From Hofstenia miamia (lineage: Eukaryota > Xenacoelomorpha > Acoela), in contig SCFE01000093.1 in the NCBI GenBank assembly GCA_004352715.1, positions 30,656-94,655 of the forward strand: a stretch of DNA of 64,000 nucleotides, given 5' to 3'. Below are positions 1 through 12,981 of this stretch, piece by piece; position 1 is the first letter of the stretch; the number at the start of each line of letters is the position of its first letter. The notes beneath the pieces are model-generated. The model ran no database searches and was not told where the DNA came from. It worked only from the letters and a program-made list of their open reading frames with translations. The position numbers were made by a program, and so were the translations under genes.

Positions 1-59
1 CAAACTTGAGCCAGTTTATTATCCTTTGAGTCATAAACTTCTTGACTTGCCGATGTCAT

Positions 60-790
60 TACACTGTTGTTAAGGATGAAAAATCTACTCATCTGTTCAC
101 AAACTTTTGAGTTCCCCAAGGAACAGTTGGAGTCCTACCTATTACAATTTGGCTGTCAATGATGTATTATGAGGCTGGCGACCCATCATCAATCTAGGCA
201 ACAGTTTTTGCTGATGATAATTCAATCAGTAGGAGAGTCTATTGCCCATGATCTTTCGCACCAAGTCGTTGAAACAGTGATTAAGAAATTCCTTAAGAAG
301 AATATATTTCTGAAGATTTCAAAGTCCAAATAAATTGTGATTTGTTCACAGACTTTAACGTCCCGAGCATGCGAACTCCTGGAATTGAATTTGATAAGAA
401 ACTCACGTTCTCAGCTCATGTTAAAAACATTACACGAGCGACATTGCCGGCTCTTTATTAAATTTTGAAACTGAAAAATCTTGGATTTCGGCCTGCTTAG
501 CTGAAATTGCTTTACAAGTGGCTGGTATTCTTTAAGCTCACGCTTGCTCTATGTTGAGAGGTGTGTCGTTACAAAACAACAAGCTTATTGATCAGATTCA
601 GAAAAAAAGCCATACGGTTGGTATTATCAATACTTCCATCCCCATTCACCAGAGTGTTTATCAATCTGATGAGAAATTTTTTCAACAAGACAATAAAATC
701 CAGAAGCATTCCCTTACACGATACATTCATTCAAGATCGCCTCGGACGGAGAAACGGAGTATATCCAAGATCTGCCCTGATTGATATTTA
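60..790 (+). pseudogene. Degenerate non-LTR (LINE, jockey-like) reverse transcriptase fragment
   Basis: Remnant of the polymerase domain of a non-LTR retrotransposon. Several RT signatures appear in order but in shifting frames: VPQGT at about 112-126 (the GVPQGS motif), the catalytic box FADDNS at 207-224, then GIEFDKKLTFSAHV near 383-424, which corresponds to the LGVxxDxxLxWxxH segment after the palm. An open stretch to about 790 reads like the C-terminal thumb region. Frameshifts and in-frame stops show that it is dead. It is a separate copy from the fragment at 3370-4018, because both contain the GVPQG region. The family assignment beyond jockey-like is inference. Confidence 0.72.
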
Positions 791-1102
791 AAAATGTAAT
801 GACTAATAATCGTTTTCAGTATTGTAACTGGATACTAATCTGTGATTAAATAATAGTTATCTATTTATCTGTCTATTATCTATTCATAGCCTAAATATTC
901 GGATTATCAAGGCTCTATTATAGAAAAATCCGAAAACAAACATGAAAACCATGTGAACGTATTATAACCAAAAACAATTATATTTTGGTAATTTAATATT
1001 TACGTAATAATAAGTTAACATTATTGAGATGATCTCTTTTGTGTAATTATATTTCCTTCTATTGTTTATTAACTTATGTGACTTTTACTTAATGTAAGTC
1101 TA
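791..1102. other. Non-coding AT-rich spacer
   Basis: AT-rich sequence with scattered stops in all frames. I see no domain, repeat or RNA gene in it. Confidence 0.5.
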
Positions 1103-1250
1103 AGGTAGGCCGCAAACGATACAACTTTCGTTGCTGAACCAATTATAGAAAGCAATGTGATAGGATATCTTTGAAATAATTTGAATTCCTCCAATGTGGT
1201 TTAATCTTAATTGGTTTCGCAAGAAAAGTTGTATCGGTTGCTCGTAACCT
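1103..1250. mobile_element. Small inverted-repeat element (MITE-like)
   Basis: The left end, containing CGATACAACTTTCGTTGCTG followed by AACCAATT, is the imperfect reverse complement of the right end, where AATTGG is followed by CGCAAGAAAAGTTGTATCGG. The arms are roughly 45 bp, and AGGT/ACCT marks the outer edges. A related arm (GCGATACAACTTTTGTTGCT) occurs once near 57119-57138, so this is a dispersed repeat. No coding capacity is visible and no clear target duplication was identified. Confidence 0.5.
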
Positions 1251-3365
1251 AACATAGAAGGATATACTCCCAAGCCTGTCGAATTTGAAATAATTCCATA
1301 ATCGAATTTCAAACACTGGTATGTTGCGAAATTTCTTCATTGCAATGTATTTTACCTTGTTTAGCTTAGTGTTTTACTCCAAAAAGAACATCTTAATTTT
1401 CTATGTATTTTAGAGAAATAAACCTACCAATGTTTTCATTGACAATATTCATTAAAACTAAAACAACGATTACTCTGAGAATAAATTTCCATCTGATGCT
1501 TCAAATGCGAAAATTATGGAAAAGAATTAAAGTTTCTATAAACATCAAGTTCAATAAGAATATCAACATAATTGGAAGTATATGTGCCTGCTAGTGTTCT
1601 TGTTGAATGAATGATGAAGCAACCAAGAGATGCTTAAAGGTCATTTTGATCTATTGTCGCGTTTCTAGTGTTATTAAATCTGAATGAATGAATCTTAAAA
1701 TATTAGATCAGTCAAGACGTTATCGGTCTCGGTGTGGACTATGTTGAAAATATACCAACTTTTTCTCATCTCAGGTTGGAATGTACTTTAAAGTAGTTCG
1801 ATGATTTGTCATTGTAGAGCGTTTGTTAGGAATATAGTATCCATTCAAAGGTAAGTGAGAATGATCCCATTACCTACCATTAGTGTAAACTGCGATTGGC
1901 TAATAATACTTTTTCCAACTAACTTGAATTATTTGAAACGATTGATTGGCACTTCATATTTTGCAAAAAAAACTGCAAAAGTTTTTAACAAAAAAATCAC
2001 ACTCTTAAGTTTGTAGTCCTAGGCTTATGCGACCTTTTTGATGTCCCACTTTCTATCCCAATCCGCACCTCTTAACAGATACCAGGCAGTCAAGATAAAG
2101 ATCTCTTGTTCAACAATACCTGAGAGTTGAACCAAACAAATGTGCGGAAAGTTTGCTCAACATGCTTACTACGGAACAAAAAAAGTTGTCACATGGATCT
2201 CATTTGCCGCAAACAGTGGCCGTAAAAGAGAACTTAATAAAATGTTTTAATTCAAACCATCAATTTCACATAAATTTTCATAAACTAATATTAAGTTTTA
2301 GTCCTAAATATATTTTTTTAGTAATGAAATTATAAAACTTTCGATTGAAATTTAAGTTCAACAAGTCAGAATTTGTTTATCAGAAAGTAAGAAAAATTTT
2401 ATGAGACCCAATTAAAAAGAATTTGAAAACCTTTAAAAATCTATTAAACCAATAAAGTGCTCGGTGTAATTTCCAACCCAAGTTGTTAAATGTTTTATAA
2501 TGATATATTTCTAGATTAAGCTGACCCAACAGCAGTATCTCGGCGAATTATTTTCATCTTATGTATCTTTCATTTATCAAATACTAAATTCAACTAGAAT
2601 CAAAGAGGTATGTAAAACTCAAAACCCTACCCTAATATAGCTTAAAAATACAATTTGGAAAGCCTGTGGGATAAACTTGAGCAAAGCAAAAAATTGAAGA
2701 AATAATGTGTTTTTACGTAGTTTATAAATCTAGGGATTCTGTAGAATTTCAAAGAGGCATCCAAAGGCCGCATCTAAGTTCACCATTACCCAATTTTAAT
2801 TGCTTCTGTAAACATGAATTAGTGTATATATATATATATTTTACTGCTGTATAATTTGCATCGTTTTGTTATGGTGGAGTTGTAAACAGTAGTCCATACT
2901 GTGTACAGTAATTCTTTGTGAGGCAATGGTTTACAAATCACTCCAGGAGAAAAAGATTTTCAGAAAAGTTTCAATTATTGCGGGAAAGCTCAATTTAAAA
3001 TGGTAAAACTAAAAGCCTTATGTGCGCCATTTGTTTCTAAGTTTTGGAATCATATGAAAAATCGTCATAAAGATAAATCCATTACGAATAAAGAAACAAA
3101 TCTGCAATGCTTTCAATGAAGTTTTTCTAAATTTATGAAACTACAATGGCATTAATGTATCTTTCTGTCTTACAAAAACTATATCAACTCCCCCCTCTTT
3201 CTCCTTTCGTTTTACAACTAAATATGAAATCATAAAGTCGATACATTGTTTAAAAAACAAATCCAGTGAACCGTCTTTAATACCAACTTGGCTTCTAAAA
3301 CTCACAGCCGACTTAATAGCTGAACCAATATTTTACATCTTAAATGCCTGTATAAGACATCTTTT
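1251..3365. other. Non-coding AT-rich spacer
   Basis: Contains only short open stretches of low-complexity composition and a short (TA)n run near 2825-2840. I recognise nothing coding here. Confidence 0.5.
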
Positions 3366-4018
3366 TTACAGACAAATTAAAATTGGGAAATATGACGCCA
3401 GTATTTAAAAAACACGATCCTGAAGATTGCTTAAATTATAGACCCATTTTAATCACTTCCCCAATTAGCAAATTATTTGAACGAATTCTTTTTAATCAAA
3501 TTAATTAGCATTTTTACAAACATTACCTTTAATCAAAAACCCGTAGTTTTCGTAAAGGTATTTCTCCCAGGGACGCTTTAGTACAAGCCATTGAAAAATG
3601 GAGAAAAACGATAGATGATAATTAATACTCAGCAGTAGTTTGCTTAGACATTTCGAAAGCATTCGATTCGATTGATCATATCATATTGATACAAACATTT
3701 CAATTTCTAGGTTTTCTAATGATATTATGGGTCTCATTTCTAGTTACTTATATAATCGTATGCAACAAGAAAAGCTTAATGAATCTTTTTCAGATATGGT
3801 GTATACTCAAATTGGAGTACGCCCGGGACCAATTTTGTGTCCCTTATTATTCATATTTATATAAACGATTTGTCCGACTTAACAATATACTGATGATACA
3901 ATATTATTTAATTTTTAATAAATTTCCCGAAAAAGCCATTCAAGCTCTCGAAATTGTACTTCTCACTAAATATTTTGCTTCCTTAAGGCTAAGAGTGAAT
4001 CCTTTAAAACCAAGTTAA
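3366..4018 (+). pseudogene. Degenerate non-LTR reverse transcriptase (N-terminal half of RT domain)
   Basis: A second LINE fragment. Read through several frames it gives NMTPVFKKHDPEDCLNYRPI (with the NYRPI motif), then SPISKLFERILFNQIN, then SAVVCLDISKAFDSIDH, the classic first catalytic-aspartate block of jockey/CR1-type RTs. A decayed GVPQGSILGPLLF equivalent follows near 3808-3860. Stops after the FNQIN segment and elsewhere make it a pseudogene. It is adjacent to, but not continuous with, the MITE at 4159. Confidence 0.82.
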
Positions 4019-4158
4019 TTATCATTCTTATTTGTAAATATTTCTTGTTTTATTTAATTAGTTTGTTTTTCTTTTCTTGACGCTTTCAGAATTGCTATCA
4101 GTATTTTTACTGTTCAAACAATTTCTGAATATAGACATTTCTTCTTCCAATGTCCTAT

Positions 4159-4463
4159 CCCAGTAAACATTGAACTGTTGTCGCGACGTCGTTTTTGTAG
4201 TGTATTGGCGTTTAATAGGCGTTCAATTATTTGAGTGGCGTATATAGTGCGAATTAGTGGCGGTGTATAATTCCGTCTACAAAAAATATTTAAAAATAGG
4301 AATAATTTTAGTATTATTATAATTTGAAGATAAATTTTTAAAAACTGCATTTTTATTGATAGTTTGTCGTTTTATTGTGAAAAGACATTGTTTTGTAATG
4401 CCGTTTTAGTGCCCTTATTATGTCGTTCAGTGACGTCGTTACGACAGTTCTATGTTTACTGGG
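4159..4463. mobile_element. MITE with CCCAGTAAACAT termini, copy 1
   Basis: A 305-bp element with terminal inverted repeats CCCAGTAAACATTGAACTGT (left) and the reverse complement of CCCAGTAAACATAGAACTGT (right). It is flanked on both sides by the dinucleotide AT, consistent with a 2-bp target duplication. The arms include GTCGTAACGACG-type sequence. There is no coding capacity. A second copy in reverse orientation is at 51149-51435. The superfamily is undetermined; a 2-bp TA/AT target is compatible with Tc1/mariner or ISL2EU-type elements. Confidence 0.82.
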
Positions 4464-5380
4464 ATCCGGCAAATTGCGTACTAATATTTTGAAACGCTAA
4501 AACTTATTCTAGAATATTTTAAAAGCACAAGGTGGCCTAAAATATAACTTCGGCAACTGATACCCTTTCGTTATTGGCTTGTCAAAACTTCAAAATGCTG
4601 AATATTTTGTTTAATAATGAACGAAACATTTAAAAATATACTCAATGAATGAATTCAAGATATTTGTAATTCAAGAAAAGTGTAAAATCATTGAATACTA
4701 CCCGATAATAGAGAAGGTCAACCTTGTAATTTACAGAAAAAAATAATTTGGCAAAAAAAATGCAAAATCAAGGATGCAAGATTTGGAGTTTTGCCTAAGT
4801 CAATTCAATTTTCAAATGAGGATAAGAACGAAATATATATGCTGGAAAAAGATCTGGTAGTAAAGTCCACTTCAAATACCTGAAACAACTAAGAAAGTTA
4901 TGTGGAAATTTCTATTTTAATCAGGTTGTTTCCATAGCAAATATATTCCTCTAAAAAATCGATCAAATGAACGCGTTAATGAGAATGTTTTATGTATGAA
5001 TTGCCTCAAAGGTTTATTGGATTTATCAAATATATAATCGAGTTTGCCTTGCATATTTATATATTGGAAGTCATTGTAGGAGTTAACATGCACAAGCACT
5101 GAAAACTTTCGGATCTGCTATCAACATTATTTTGTATTGTTAAATATCATTCTGAATATAGATGTATGCTGCGAATATTAGTATAGTGCTATGTGTAATG
5201 CAAATCATTAAGATCATATTCAAATATTTCTTCAACTACACTTAAGCCTTGAGACATATGTATGAATCAATACTTTTATAATATAAAATATATTTTGTAA
5301 AATTAAAAATCTTATATACATAATGTACAAAACTGTTCTACTTCGTGCATTCAGTGTGTCAAAAAACAATCCAAGAAAAA
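4464..5380. other. Downstream flank / probable 3' UTR of the CSPG4-like gene
   Basis: AT-rich sequence beyond the stop codon of the minus-strand proteoglycan gene. It probably holds the 3' untranslated region. No other gene is recognisable. Confidence 0.45.
5013..5018 (-). promoter_or_regulatory. Candidate poly(A) signal AATAAA
   Basis: On the minus strand an AATAAA lies about 365 bp past the stop codon at 5381-5383. It is the first canonical hexamer I noticed downstream of the gene. AATAAA is frequent by chance in DNA this AT-rich, so the assignment is tentative. Confidence 0.3.
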
Positions 5381-7977
5381 TTAAAGCCAATACTGACTTT
5401 GTCTTAATCCCGGTGCTCTGGTATCTCTTCTATATCCATTATCTAACAAAGACTGATCTTCTGTAGGCAAAGTTCTGGTTTCTACATAGCCACGGCCATC
5501 CATTCTGACCATGGTTTTATAGGAAGGATGATTTGTAGGCGAATCTCTATATCCACAACTTCCCTCCTCACTGTGATTCCAATCGTAATCTTCACTAGCT
5601 CCTACAGGATCGCACAACATGGCATTCGGATCTCCAATATGGGGGATGTGCCTTTTTAGGCGAGTTACTGCTACAGATGGTATTGCTGCACTGCGTTCAG
5701 TGAGTAACTGATGACTGCCTGCACCGCCTGTCAAATCAGAAGCATAACTACTCGTCACGCATGAATCAGGATGAGTAGATCCATTGTTGTCTTTATAGTC
5801 TGGAAGAGTTGGTATATGTGAATCTACCAGAGGGGTAACCTTAACAAACCCAGGATAATCACGCGGAAGGTCTGTATCCTTGGTGCTGTATTCTAAAGGA
5901 GGAGATATCAGCGTTGAAAGATGGTTATTGTAATCGCCAGATTTCGTTCTCTTTCGTCCTCGGCGCCTGCATAAAAATAGCACAATAACACATACAAATA
6001 ATGTCAACAACGCTGCAGGTATGATGACTGCAATTAGATCTAGATTAGAATTTTTCTTGGAATCAGTTGAGTTTCCACTAGGCAAACTAGCTGAAAAAAG
6101 AATCAATTGAATAACAACCGTTACCGACTGTGCCCCCACCATGATAATTTCTAACGAAAGCTGATATTTGTTCCTAGAAATATCTTCATAGATAGTTGCG
6201 TTGCACATTATGACTAAAGATCGCGAGTTAATGTCAGACTGTGAAAATACAGTTTGAGTCGAGATTCGTCTGCCTTGATTAGAATCGGTGTAAAGCTTTA
6301 GAACACATTCATCCGAAATTGAAATGATAGTGTAACCGAGAGTAGATTCTTGTTTCTTTGTCAACATTCCAGTATCAAAATTTGATTGGTTGAATACGAA
6401 CTCCATCCCATTGTACAAAACAATTTTTTTAGTGATTTTGACTTTAGGTACTACTTGAATCTCTTGCGTTACAACAACATTATCAAAATGCTCATAAAAC
6501 AAATGAGAAATAGCTAATACAAATGAATCGTTAGAGTTATGCTTAAAAGAATTCATTTTGTAAGCAACCCGACCCCTAACAATATCATTGTACAAAAAAC
6601 GATCGCAACGTTCACTCGCCAACATAATAACTCCAAACTGCGGCTGTTGTTTAATGAAAAACTTAATGCCTTCTTTGTATACGTTGGTGAACATATTTAA
6701 ATGACTTGGTTCAAATCTGACGGAAAATTCACCTTGCAACAAATTAATGGGCTCTGGTGCAACATAGAAGTTCGGTTCCATCACATTTATGGCAAAGTTA
6801 AGAAATACTTGACTGTTTATGACATCTTTTGAGTCGAGGTCTTCACCTTGCAAAGATAGGGTACAATCCATTGAGCTCTCACCATCATGGCGTAAAACTA
6901 TACTTCCAGAGTCAATGCTCTGCTGTGTGAACTGAATTAAAGCATCGTTTGGAGCATACAAATCTGCAAAAAAACAGTCGCCTACCGATTCACGAACATT
7001 GTACCGAATGAACATGGGGTGGGTGTCTAGATCAGTGCACAGAAGAGTGTTGTTGTTTATCGATAGAGTTCCATACATAAGTAAATTAATTTTCACTAAT
7101 GATTTGGTTCTAAGAGCCAGAGGCTTTTCGTTGTTCAGGATAATCCTGAAATACACTTTCTCCATATAAAAAAAAATCCAAGTTCTTGATTGTATATCCC
7201 AGAGACCTACCTTAACGGAAAGCACATCTTCTGAAGAGTCATCTTTTAAATTATTCGTATAACTAATTTTTTTCTGCATGATGTCATCCATTGTGAATCT
7301 CTCTAGGACATTATTGCTGCTTGTAAGCAGCCACCCGTGCTTAACCTCCCTCTTAACTAAAAACGCAACTTCATAAGCACTTTGCGAAAAATATCTGTTT
7401 TCATGATACCAAAAATTGGAGGCATCAACGACATCTCCACTTAAGTAAACTTTTCCGTTCTTTTGGACAAAAATAGGTAAATTCAATTTCATGGCACTTG
7501 GGTGTTCAGAATTCGTGTTATTGTACGCAACTAATATGTCAACAGTGAATGAAAATTTAACTGTTCTATTAGGAACAGATGCCCGCAGACGAATCCGATC
7601 GTTTTTCATCCATCTAAAAGTACTGTCTTGCTTATGTAAATAACCGATCTTAGAAATCTCTTTGCCGTCAAATCTAGTGATGTTCATTACATAGCCCTGA
7701 AATGTCTTCCTTAGTAAAATACCACTGCGAGGCTGATCAATGACTTCATAAATGAGGGAAAACAACTGATTATTATCTTGACAACGGTTGCTGGTAATTA
7801 ATGCAATCGATTCCTGAGTGAACATAGTGACAGAGAATGGATAAGCTAAAAACAACGGAGATATGGGACGAGATAGTGTCAGTTTTTGTGGTATAACTGT
7901 AAAGAAGTAGGACCCAATAACATGACTACCATCTGTAACTTTGAAAGTAAATCCAATCGCAGAATTTTCAATTTTTT
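5381..7977 (-). CDS. CSPG4/NG2-like proteoglycan, last exon (CSPG repeats, TM, cytoplasmic tail)
   Basis: Terminal exon, 864 codons plus stop. The acceptor is a run of T ending in TTTAG, and the phase-1 join completes GAA and fuses FRHIKGQR to EKIENSAIGFTFKVTDG, restoring one CSPG repeat across the intron. More CSPG repeats follow. A hydrophobic helix (LIAVIIPAALLTLFVCVIV, near 6040-5975) is followed by a basic stop-transfer RRRGRKR, giving a type I membrane protein. The tail is about 195 residues, much longer than the roughly 76 of mammalian NG2, and ends RQSQYWL. NG2 ends QYWV, a PDZ ligand, so QYWL is probably a PDZ-binding end. The family acts at the cell surface in adhesion and signalling; Drosophila Kon works in muscle attachment and glia. 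The assignment is strong; the function here is inferred from family. Confidence 0.93.
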
Positions 7978-8696
7978 CTAAAAAAAATGTGATCAAAATG
8001 GAATCTTAAATTTTCAGGAGTTTTAGAAAAAAAACGTCATAGTCTAAAGAATAGAATTGAAATCTTCAATAGTTTCAATTTTTCACAATACAAATTACCC
8101 CTCCAATATTACTATTCCGGAGTTACTTTACTAAGTAGAGTTGTTCATGTAAAACACTAGTTTATAAAAACATGTACAATAGTTCAAAATTTAATGTCTA
8201 CAGATTTAAAAATTCATATTGAAATCAGGTTAGAGGCACTAAGATCACTTCATCTCAAATTATATAAATCATCTCTAAAAATTCAAAATGGAATTTTATT
8301 TTTTAATTTATTACGGTTCGTATGTCTAGATATTGACATTGGCCGGAAATTCATGCCTGAGGTAGCCACAATTCAGCATGGTCCATTATTATTAATGCCA
8401 ATTCAGCCCAGTTCTTGAATTTTGGTTTGATAGATGAAAGTTATAAAATTTACACACTGAAAATTGAAAAATTAACCTAAGTTTTAGAATAATGATTCCA
8501 ATCTAAAATTTTAATTACTTTGCAACACAGTTTATAAATTATACAGCATTCACTGCATTTGTGCTCATTTTTTTCAAATACCTTAGCCTCAAGCTAAGTC
8601 CAACCCAATAAAGACGACTCAGCTATTCCTGAGCAAATTTGAAATTTTAGTGAATCTACTAACAAAATGCAATTGCTTGCAAACAACTAAAAGTAC
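7978..8696 (-). other. Intron between CSPG4-like exons 8897-8697 and 7977-5381
   Basis: A 719-bp AT-rich intron, phase 1, GT at the high-coordinate end and AG at the low end. The open stretch on the plus strand at 8194-8418 has no recognisable domain and is not supported as a gene. Confidence 0.8.
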
Positions 8697-8897
8697 CTCG
8701 CTGTCCTTTTATGTGCCGAAAGACAACTAATTGCTTGTTTACATCACTTTGTGTAAATGACGTAATCGGTGTTCCATTGTCACTTTTGAAAAATAGACTG
8801 CCTTCCTGAACCCCTTCAATCTTATATACCAATTTATCAGCGCCAGTGCTGCGATCTGCGGCTTCTATCATATCTTTGGATAAGGCACATTCTGAGT
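8697..8897 (-). CDS. CSPG4-like exon (CSPG repeat)
   Basis: A 201-bp exon. Acceptor TGTATTTTAG, donor CGAG|GTACTT, phase 1 on both sides. It encodes a CSPG repeat core: SECALSKDMIEAADRSTGAD then KLVYKIEGVQEGSLFF and TSFTQSDVNKQLVVFRHIKG. These match the family pattern of a D-rich turn, L-x-Y-x-I, G-x-L and F-T-Q-x-D-(8)-H. It joins in frame to the exons on either side, giving LYLII-NSECALSK upstream. Confidence 0.9.
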
Positions 8898-11271
8898 CTA
8901 AAATACAACGTTTAATTCTTTATCATCAAAAATAGCAAATGAAACAATAAATGCTCAGGGGTTGATACAGAAAATATTGATGGATTGGTATTATTTTCTT
9001 ACAAATGCATACATAATCCCATTTACTAAAAAGAAATGTGCTACGTATAGAATGTAAATTCGCATATAACATAGGATCGAAATATTTATCAAGTTCACCT
9101 TTTATTGTTGAAAATTTGCCTGTTCGCCTTGTTAGGAGGCGCTAAGAGGAAGCATTGCATTCCTATTCAAATTTAAGGCGGGCGATTTTTTTGGGGCTCA
9201 AAGCAATGTGTTATTAACATTCGCTTTCAAAAAAGAAATTTACAACGCATTACATAAATTTGTATATCATTATTGGATAAAGCAGACGATTTATACATTT
9301 ATTTTATTTATAAAATATGGGTAAACAAATTTTGATAAGTTTCTCTTTGGAGGTCGGAATTCCCCTCTAAGAATAGAAGTCTGATGAAACAGAGCTTCTG
9401 ATGTCTGCGAATATATATATATATATATAGTTATATATAGTGATATACTACAAATTTACCCGCAAATCTGTAGATAATTCCAACTTACAATGTATCTCAT
9501 GAAACCATACCTTAGGAAAAGAAAATTTTACGGAAAATAATTGACTTACTAGTTTGGGATTGTAGACAATTTTTAATTAGACAGGATTAACTCAAACCTA
9601 GGTCAACCTTCAAGAGAGGAAATAATAAGCAGCTTTGGGTACACTATGCCAAATACAGATTAAAATTTTCTAGAAAGATCAGTTCAAAAAAGAATGTGTA
9701 TACAACATTAAAAACGTATAATTGATTTATTAGTGTTGCTCAATGAAACAACTATATTAAGACTACATTTGTGAACAGCAGTAATTTATTAGCAGTTTCT
9801 AAATTGGCGTATGCTATACCCCAATGGCATATAACGCAATTGTTTCATGTCAGGCCAACCGTTAATGCTAGCACTAATATCAGCTTTTAACCAAACATGG
9901 TTAATACGAAAACCACAACTCAAGAGGTTCATGAAATTTTATATAACATGATTATTTGACTTAATATAGAATATCTTAGACCGTTTTTGAAAATAAAAAT
10001 ATACAATTTTTTGAAGGAAAAGCAATTAAAAAACCATTTATTAGAAAAATCTAATATAATTCATGGTACATTATAAACACTGAGTATGGTTAAGGCCACT
10101 GACGGCTTACTGCAGCCTTTTTGAGCAATTAGCACAACTGAGTCTCGTGTTTATTGGCACAGAACTAATCTGATTGCTGACCTGTAGAAATGCTTATTCT
10201 ATGATATCCGACAACGGTAGCTTGGTATAAGTCCGTCGTCCTCATGGGGTCTAATTAGCCCTTGAAATCTTTCCTGAAATTTAGAAGGTTCATCTTTCGG
10301 TTTGGGTTGAGCAGAAAAAAGCATTTCAATGCAGTAAAAACTGATGGATTTAAAATATTCACAGGGAATTTCCTACACCATTTCTTTGAATGAAACCTTA
10401 GATGGTATGAAGATTGACGATTGAGTCATATATTAACCCACCAATTTCAGTATTAATGTTGGAATCCTCTATCCTCTCTAAATTTTCGTTTGGAAGATTA
10501 TGATTCCCACTGATCAAAATATGTCCCAAAAACCTGGTAATCTTCCACATTGAAACTGATCATTTTGTCTCTGAGCAAATAGACCTGTATAAGTCGTGAT
10601 ATATATGGAATAATTTCTAATGTTAGATATCTTTTGAAAATTTGATAGGCAGGATGGCCACTCAGTTCTGCAACATCCTCTTGCACATGATATATTTCCT
10701 GAAGATGTAAGAATTGATTTGCTCCTTTACTTTATCACGTCCAATATCAAGATTAGGTTCACTTTGCATGGTCGTCAGCATCATGCTGTATCACCAGAAA
10801 TTTCTTCACGTATGAAATTTCGTTCAAACATGGCATCTTCTTGGTTGCTGGTAAAGAATCAACACTTCTCGGCACGTTTGGGCGTCCGTACCTTCCGAAG
10901 CCAATGTTCTGATTTCGAGGACATATACTTTATTTCATGAAGAAGCAATTTGAAAATACAATTGTTGGTTTCCTATCAATTGTACTGCAGTTATTAATCA
11001 TTTTTTCAACACCAAAGAAATTAACACAAAAAATTTTTTATTGATACAAATACATATTTGCATCATTCGATATTAAAAAATTGTCATCTTTGATTCGTTA
11101 CAGCCAACATTTCCACTGATGTGCGTATATATTTCTTGTAATTTCCAAAAAAACTGTTTTTCCCTGCATTAAACAACATACCAGTTGTTTAGGTTTCCAA
11201 ATAAAAACTATAGGGAGTAAACGGTTGAGCAGAGGTAATATTTAAATGTAGCAATTGCATAGGGGAATGGC
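8898..11271 (-). other. Intron between CSPG4-like exons 11998-11777 and 8897-8697 (lower part)
   Basis: About 2.9 kb of intron in total, including the MITE at 11272-11736. A short (TA)n tract lies near 9410-9440. Small open stretches at 10498-10686 (minus) and 10719-10940 (plus) show no domain and no proteoglycan-like sequence. I see no further exon. Confidence 0.6.
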
Positions 11272-11736
11272 CAGTAATGACCAGTTTAAACCTATATGAA
11301 CTTTAGGGAAAGTTAAACTGAACACATTTAACTATAGCTTAAACATACAAAATTACATTTAAACGTCGCTTAAAGTTTAAGGGTTAAGGTTAAGATATCA
11401 TAAGCAGGCGATTGCGAATTGTTTTCATAGAGAATCGATTTCGGCGGTTTTTGCGATAGAAATTTCGCGGTGGAAAAAGCCCTTTTGAAATTTGCGCGAG
11501 ATGGCAAAATACCTAGAATTTTGACTAATTGCTACTGTAACCAATCTTTGAACAATTTGCCGGTTACTCCCACGAGCAAAATAAAAACGTAATTTAACGC
11601 TAATAGTTTGAATTGAAGCTAAAATATAAACTGCAGTTTAAACTTTGAAGTTTAAATCATTGCCACATTTATATAAACTTGTATTTAACCTAAAGTTTGA
11701 GCTTAGTTTAAACGGAAGTTTAAATTGGTCATCAAG
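11272..11736. mobile_element. hAT-like MITE in CSPG4-like intron
   Basis: A 465-bp element. The left end CAGTAATGACCAGTTTAAAC pairs with the right end, whose reverse complement reads CTTGATGACCAATTTAAAC. It is flanked by GGAATGGC on the left and GGAATGAC on the right, an 8-bp target duplication with one mismatch, as expected for hAT elements. The interior repeats TTTAAAC/GTTTAAA motifs. There is no coding capacity. It lies 40 bp below the 3' end of the neighbouring exon (11777), inside the intron. Confidence 0.65.
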
Positions 11737-11776
11737 GGAATGACAGGTCAAGAATAACTGAAATTTAACAACGTAC

Positions 11777-11998
11777 TGATAATTAGATAAAGGCTGCCTA
11801 ACTTTGAGATGACTGGAGAGAACTTATCTATCACTCGGATGGTGATGAAAACCTGTGTAAATGCTTTGCAATTAATGTCCAGACGAGCACATCGACATGT
11901 GAATTTTAGAATATCAACAGCTGCTGTGCTTCCAACATGGGCATAAGATGTCAACGGCAGACTATTGATCATAAAAGTAGAATCTTTCAGAGGCTCTC
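11777..11998 (-). CDS. CSPG4-like exon (CSPG repeat)
   Basis: A 222-bp exon. Acceptor AATTTAG, donor ATCA|GTACGT, phase 1 at both ends. It encodes EPLKDSTFMINSLPLTSYAH and then VDILKFTCRC through VFITIRVIDKFSPVISK and LGSLYLI. The end of one CSPG repeat and the start of the next meet here, and the join to the next exon gives LGSLYLI-INSECALSK. Open reading continues past the donor to a stop, so the donor choice rests on phase and domain continuity. Confidence 0.82.
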
Positions 11999-12214
11999 CT
12001 AAATTACTCCTATTCAAAATTTACAAAATAGTAGATTCCTCTTTACTTAATAACTAGTTAAATTACATCGTGAATTCATAAAATAATGAAATGAAATTTC
12101 AAATTCTTATACGGAATATTGAAATGGGCACGATGAAGTCCTTAAGTTCACACTTTGAAAACACAATATAAATTGCACTCTCCCAATAAAATTTTACATG
12201 GATATTGTACTAAC

Positions 12215-12542
12215 CTTCTGAATCCACCAAAGTGCCAAACATGGGGCGATTTAGGAGTTCAAGACGAAAATCCTTTTGTGACATAAAGTAGGGCTCCATT
12301 CGAATAAGACTACTGAGTACAACTGTTTGACCGATGCCAATGGAAACGTTAGTGGCGATGAGAGTCACAGAATTGGGCATTATTTCGATTTCAAAGACTA
12401 CATCCACTGCGGCATCTCCATTTGTCACTTCGAAAGTTATGGAATCATTATGCGCTCGCAATCGTTGGTGGGTATGCTCGTATACCAATAAGTTATTATT
12501 AATGTCCTCTTGGGAGAAAGAATTTATTGGATACTTCTTTTC
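12215..12542 (-). CDS. CSPG4-like exon (CSPG repeat)
   Basis: A 328-bp exon. Acceptor TTTTATTTAG, donor GAAG|GTTAGT; it enters in phase 0 and leaves in phase 1. FSQEDINNNLLVYEHTHQ and ITFEVTNGDAAVDVVFEIEI are the typical second half of a CSPG repeat, and SVTLIATNVSIGIGQTVVLS with FRLELLNRPMFGTLVDSEG starts the next. It completes the repeat begun in the exon at 13176-12982. Confidence 0.9.
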
Positions 12543-12981
12543 CTAAATAAAACCTAAATTTATTGATTATCGCCAAAATAAGAATTAGATACACTTCAAC
12601 CTAAATTTGGCTTTCGAAAAGTTCTTTCTATAATAGTTCAAGAATTCGTTGCAGGAAGGAATAAAATTCGTGCATTATGCAATTTTTCAAAAATTTGCAA
12701 TATAGAAATCTTTAACTCAAATATATACAATAATATACTGCAAAATGAGATTCAGTTTTTTGTTTTTGAAGTTCACTAAATTTTTATATTTATTTAGAAT
12801 TTTTCAAAACTAGATAAAATAGGTACGATACGTAGTCTTAATCTAAAATTTACAAGAACACATTTTGATGACATTAAATCTGAGGCTGATCGTTAGAAAT
12901 TAGTAAAGTATTCATATAAACTGCGTGATAACTTATTGAAACAAACATTTGTAAGCCTGCATTGTGTATTTAACAATGTAC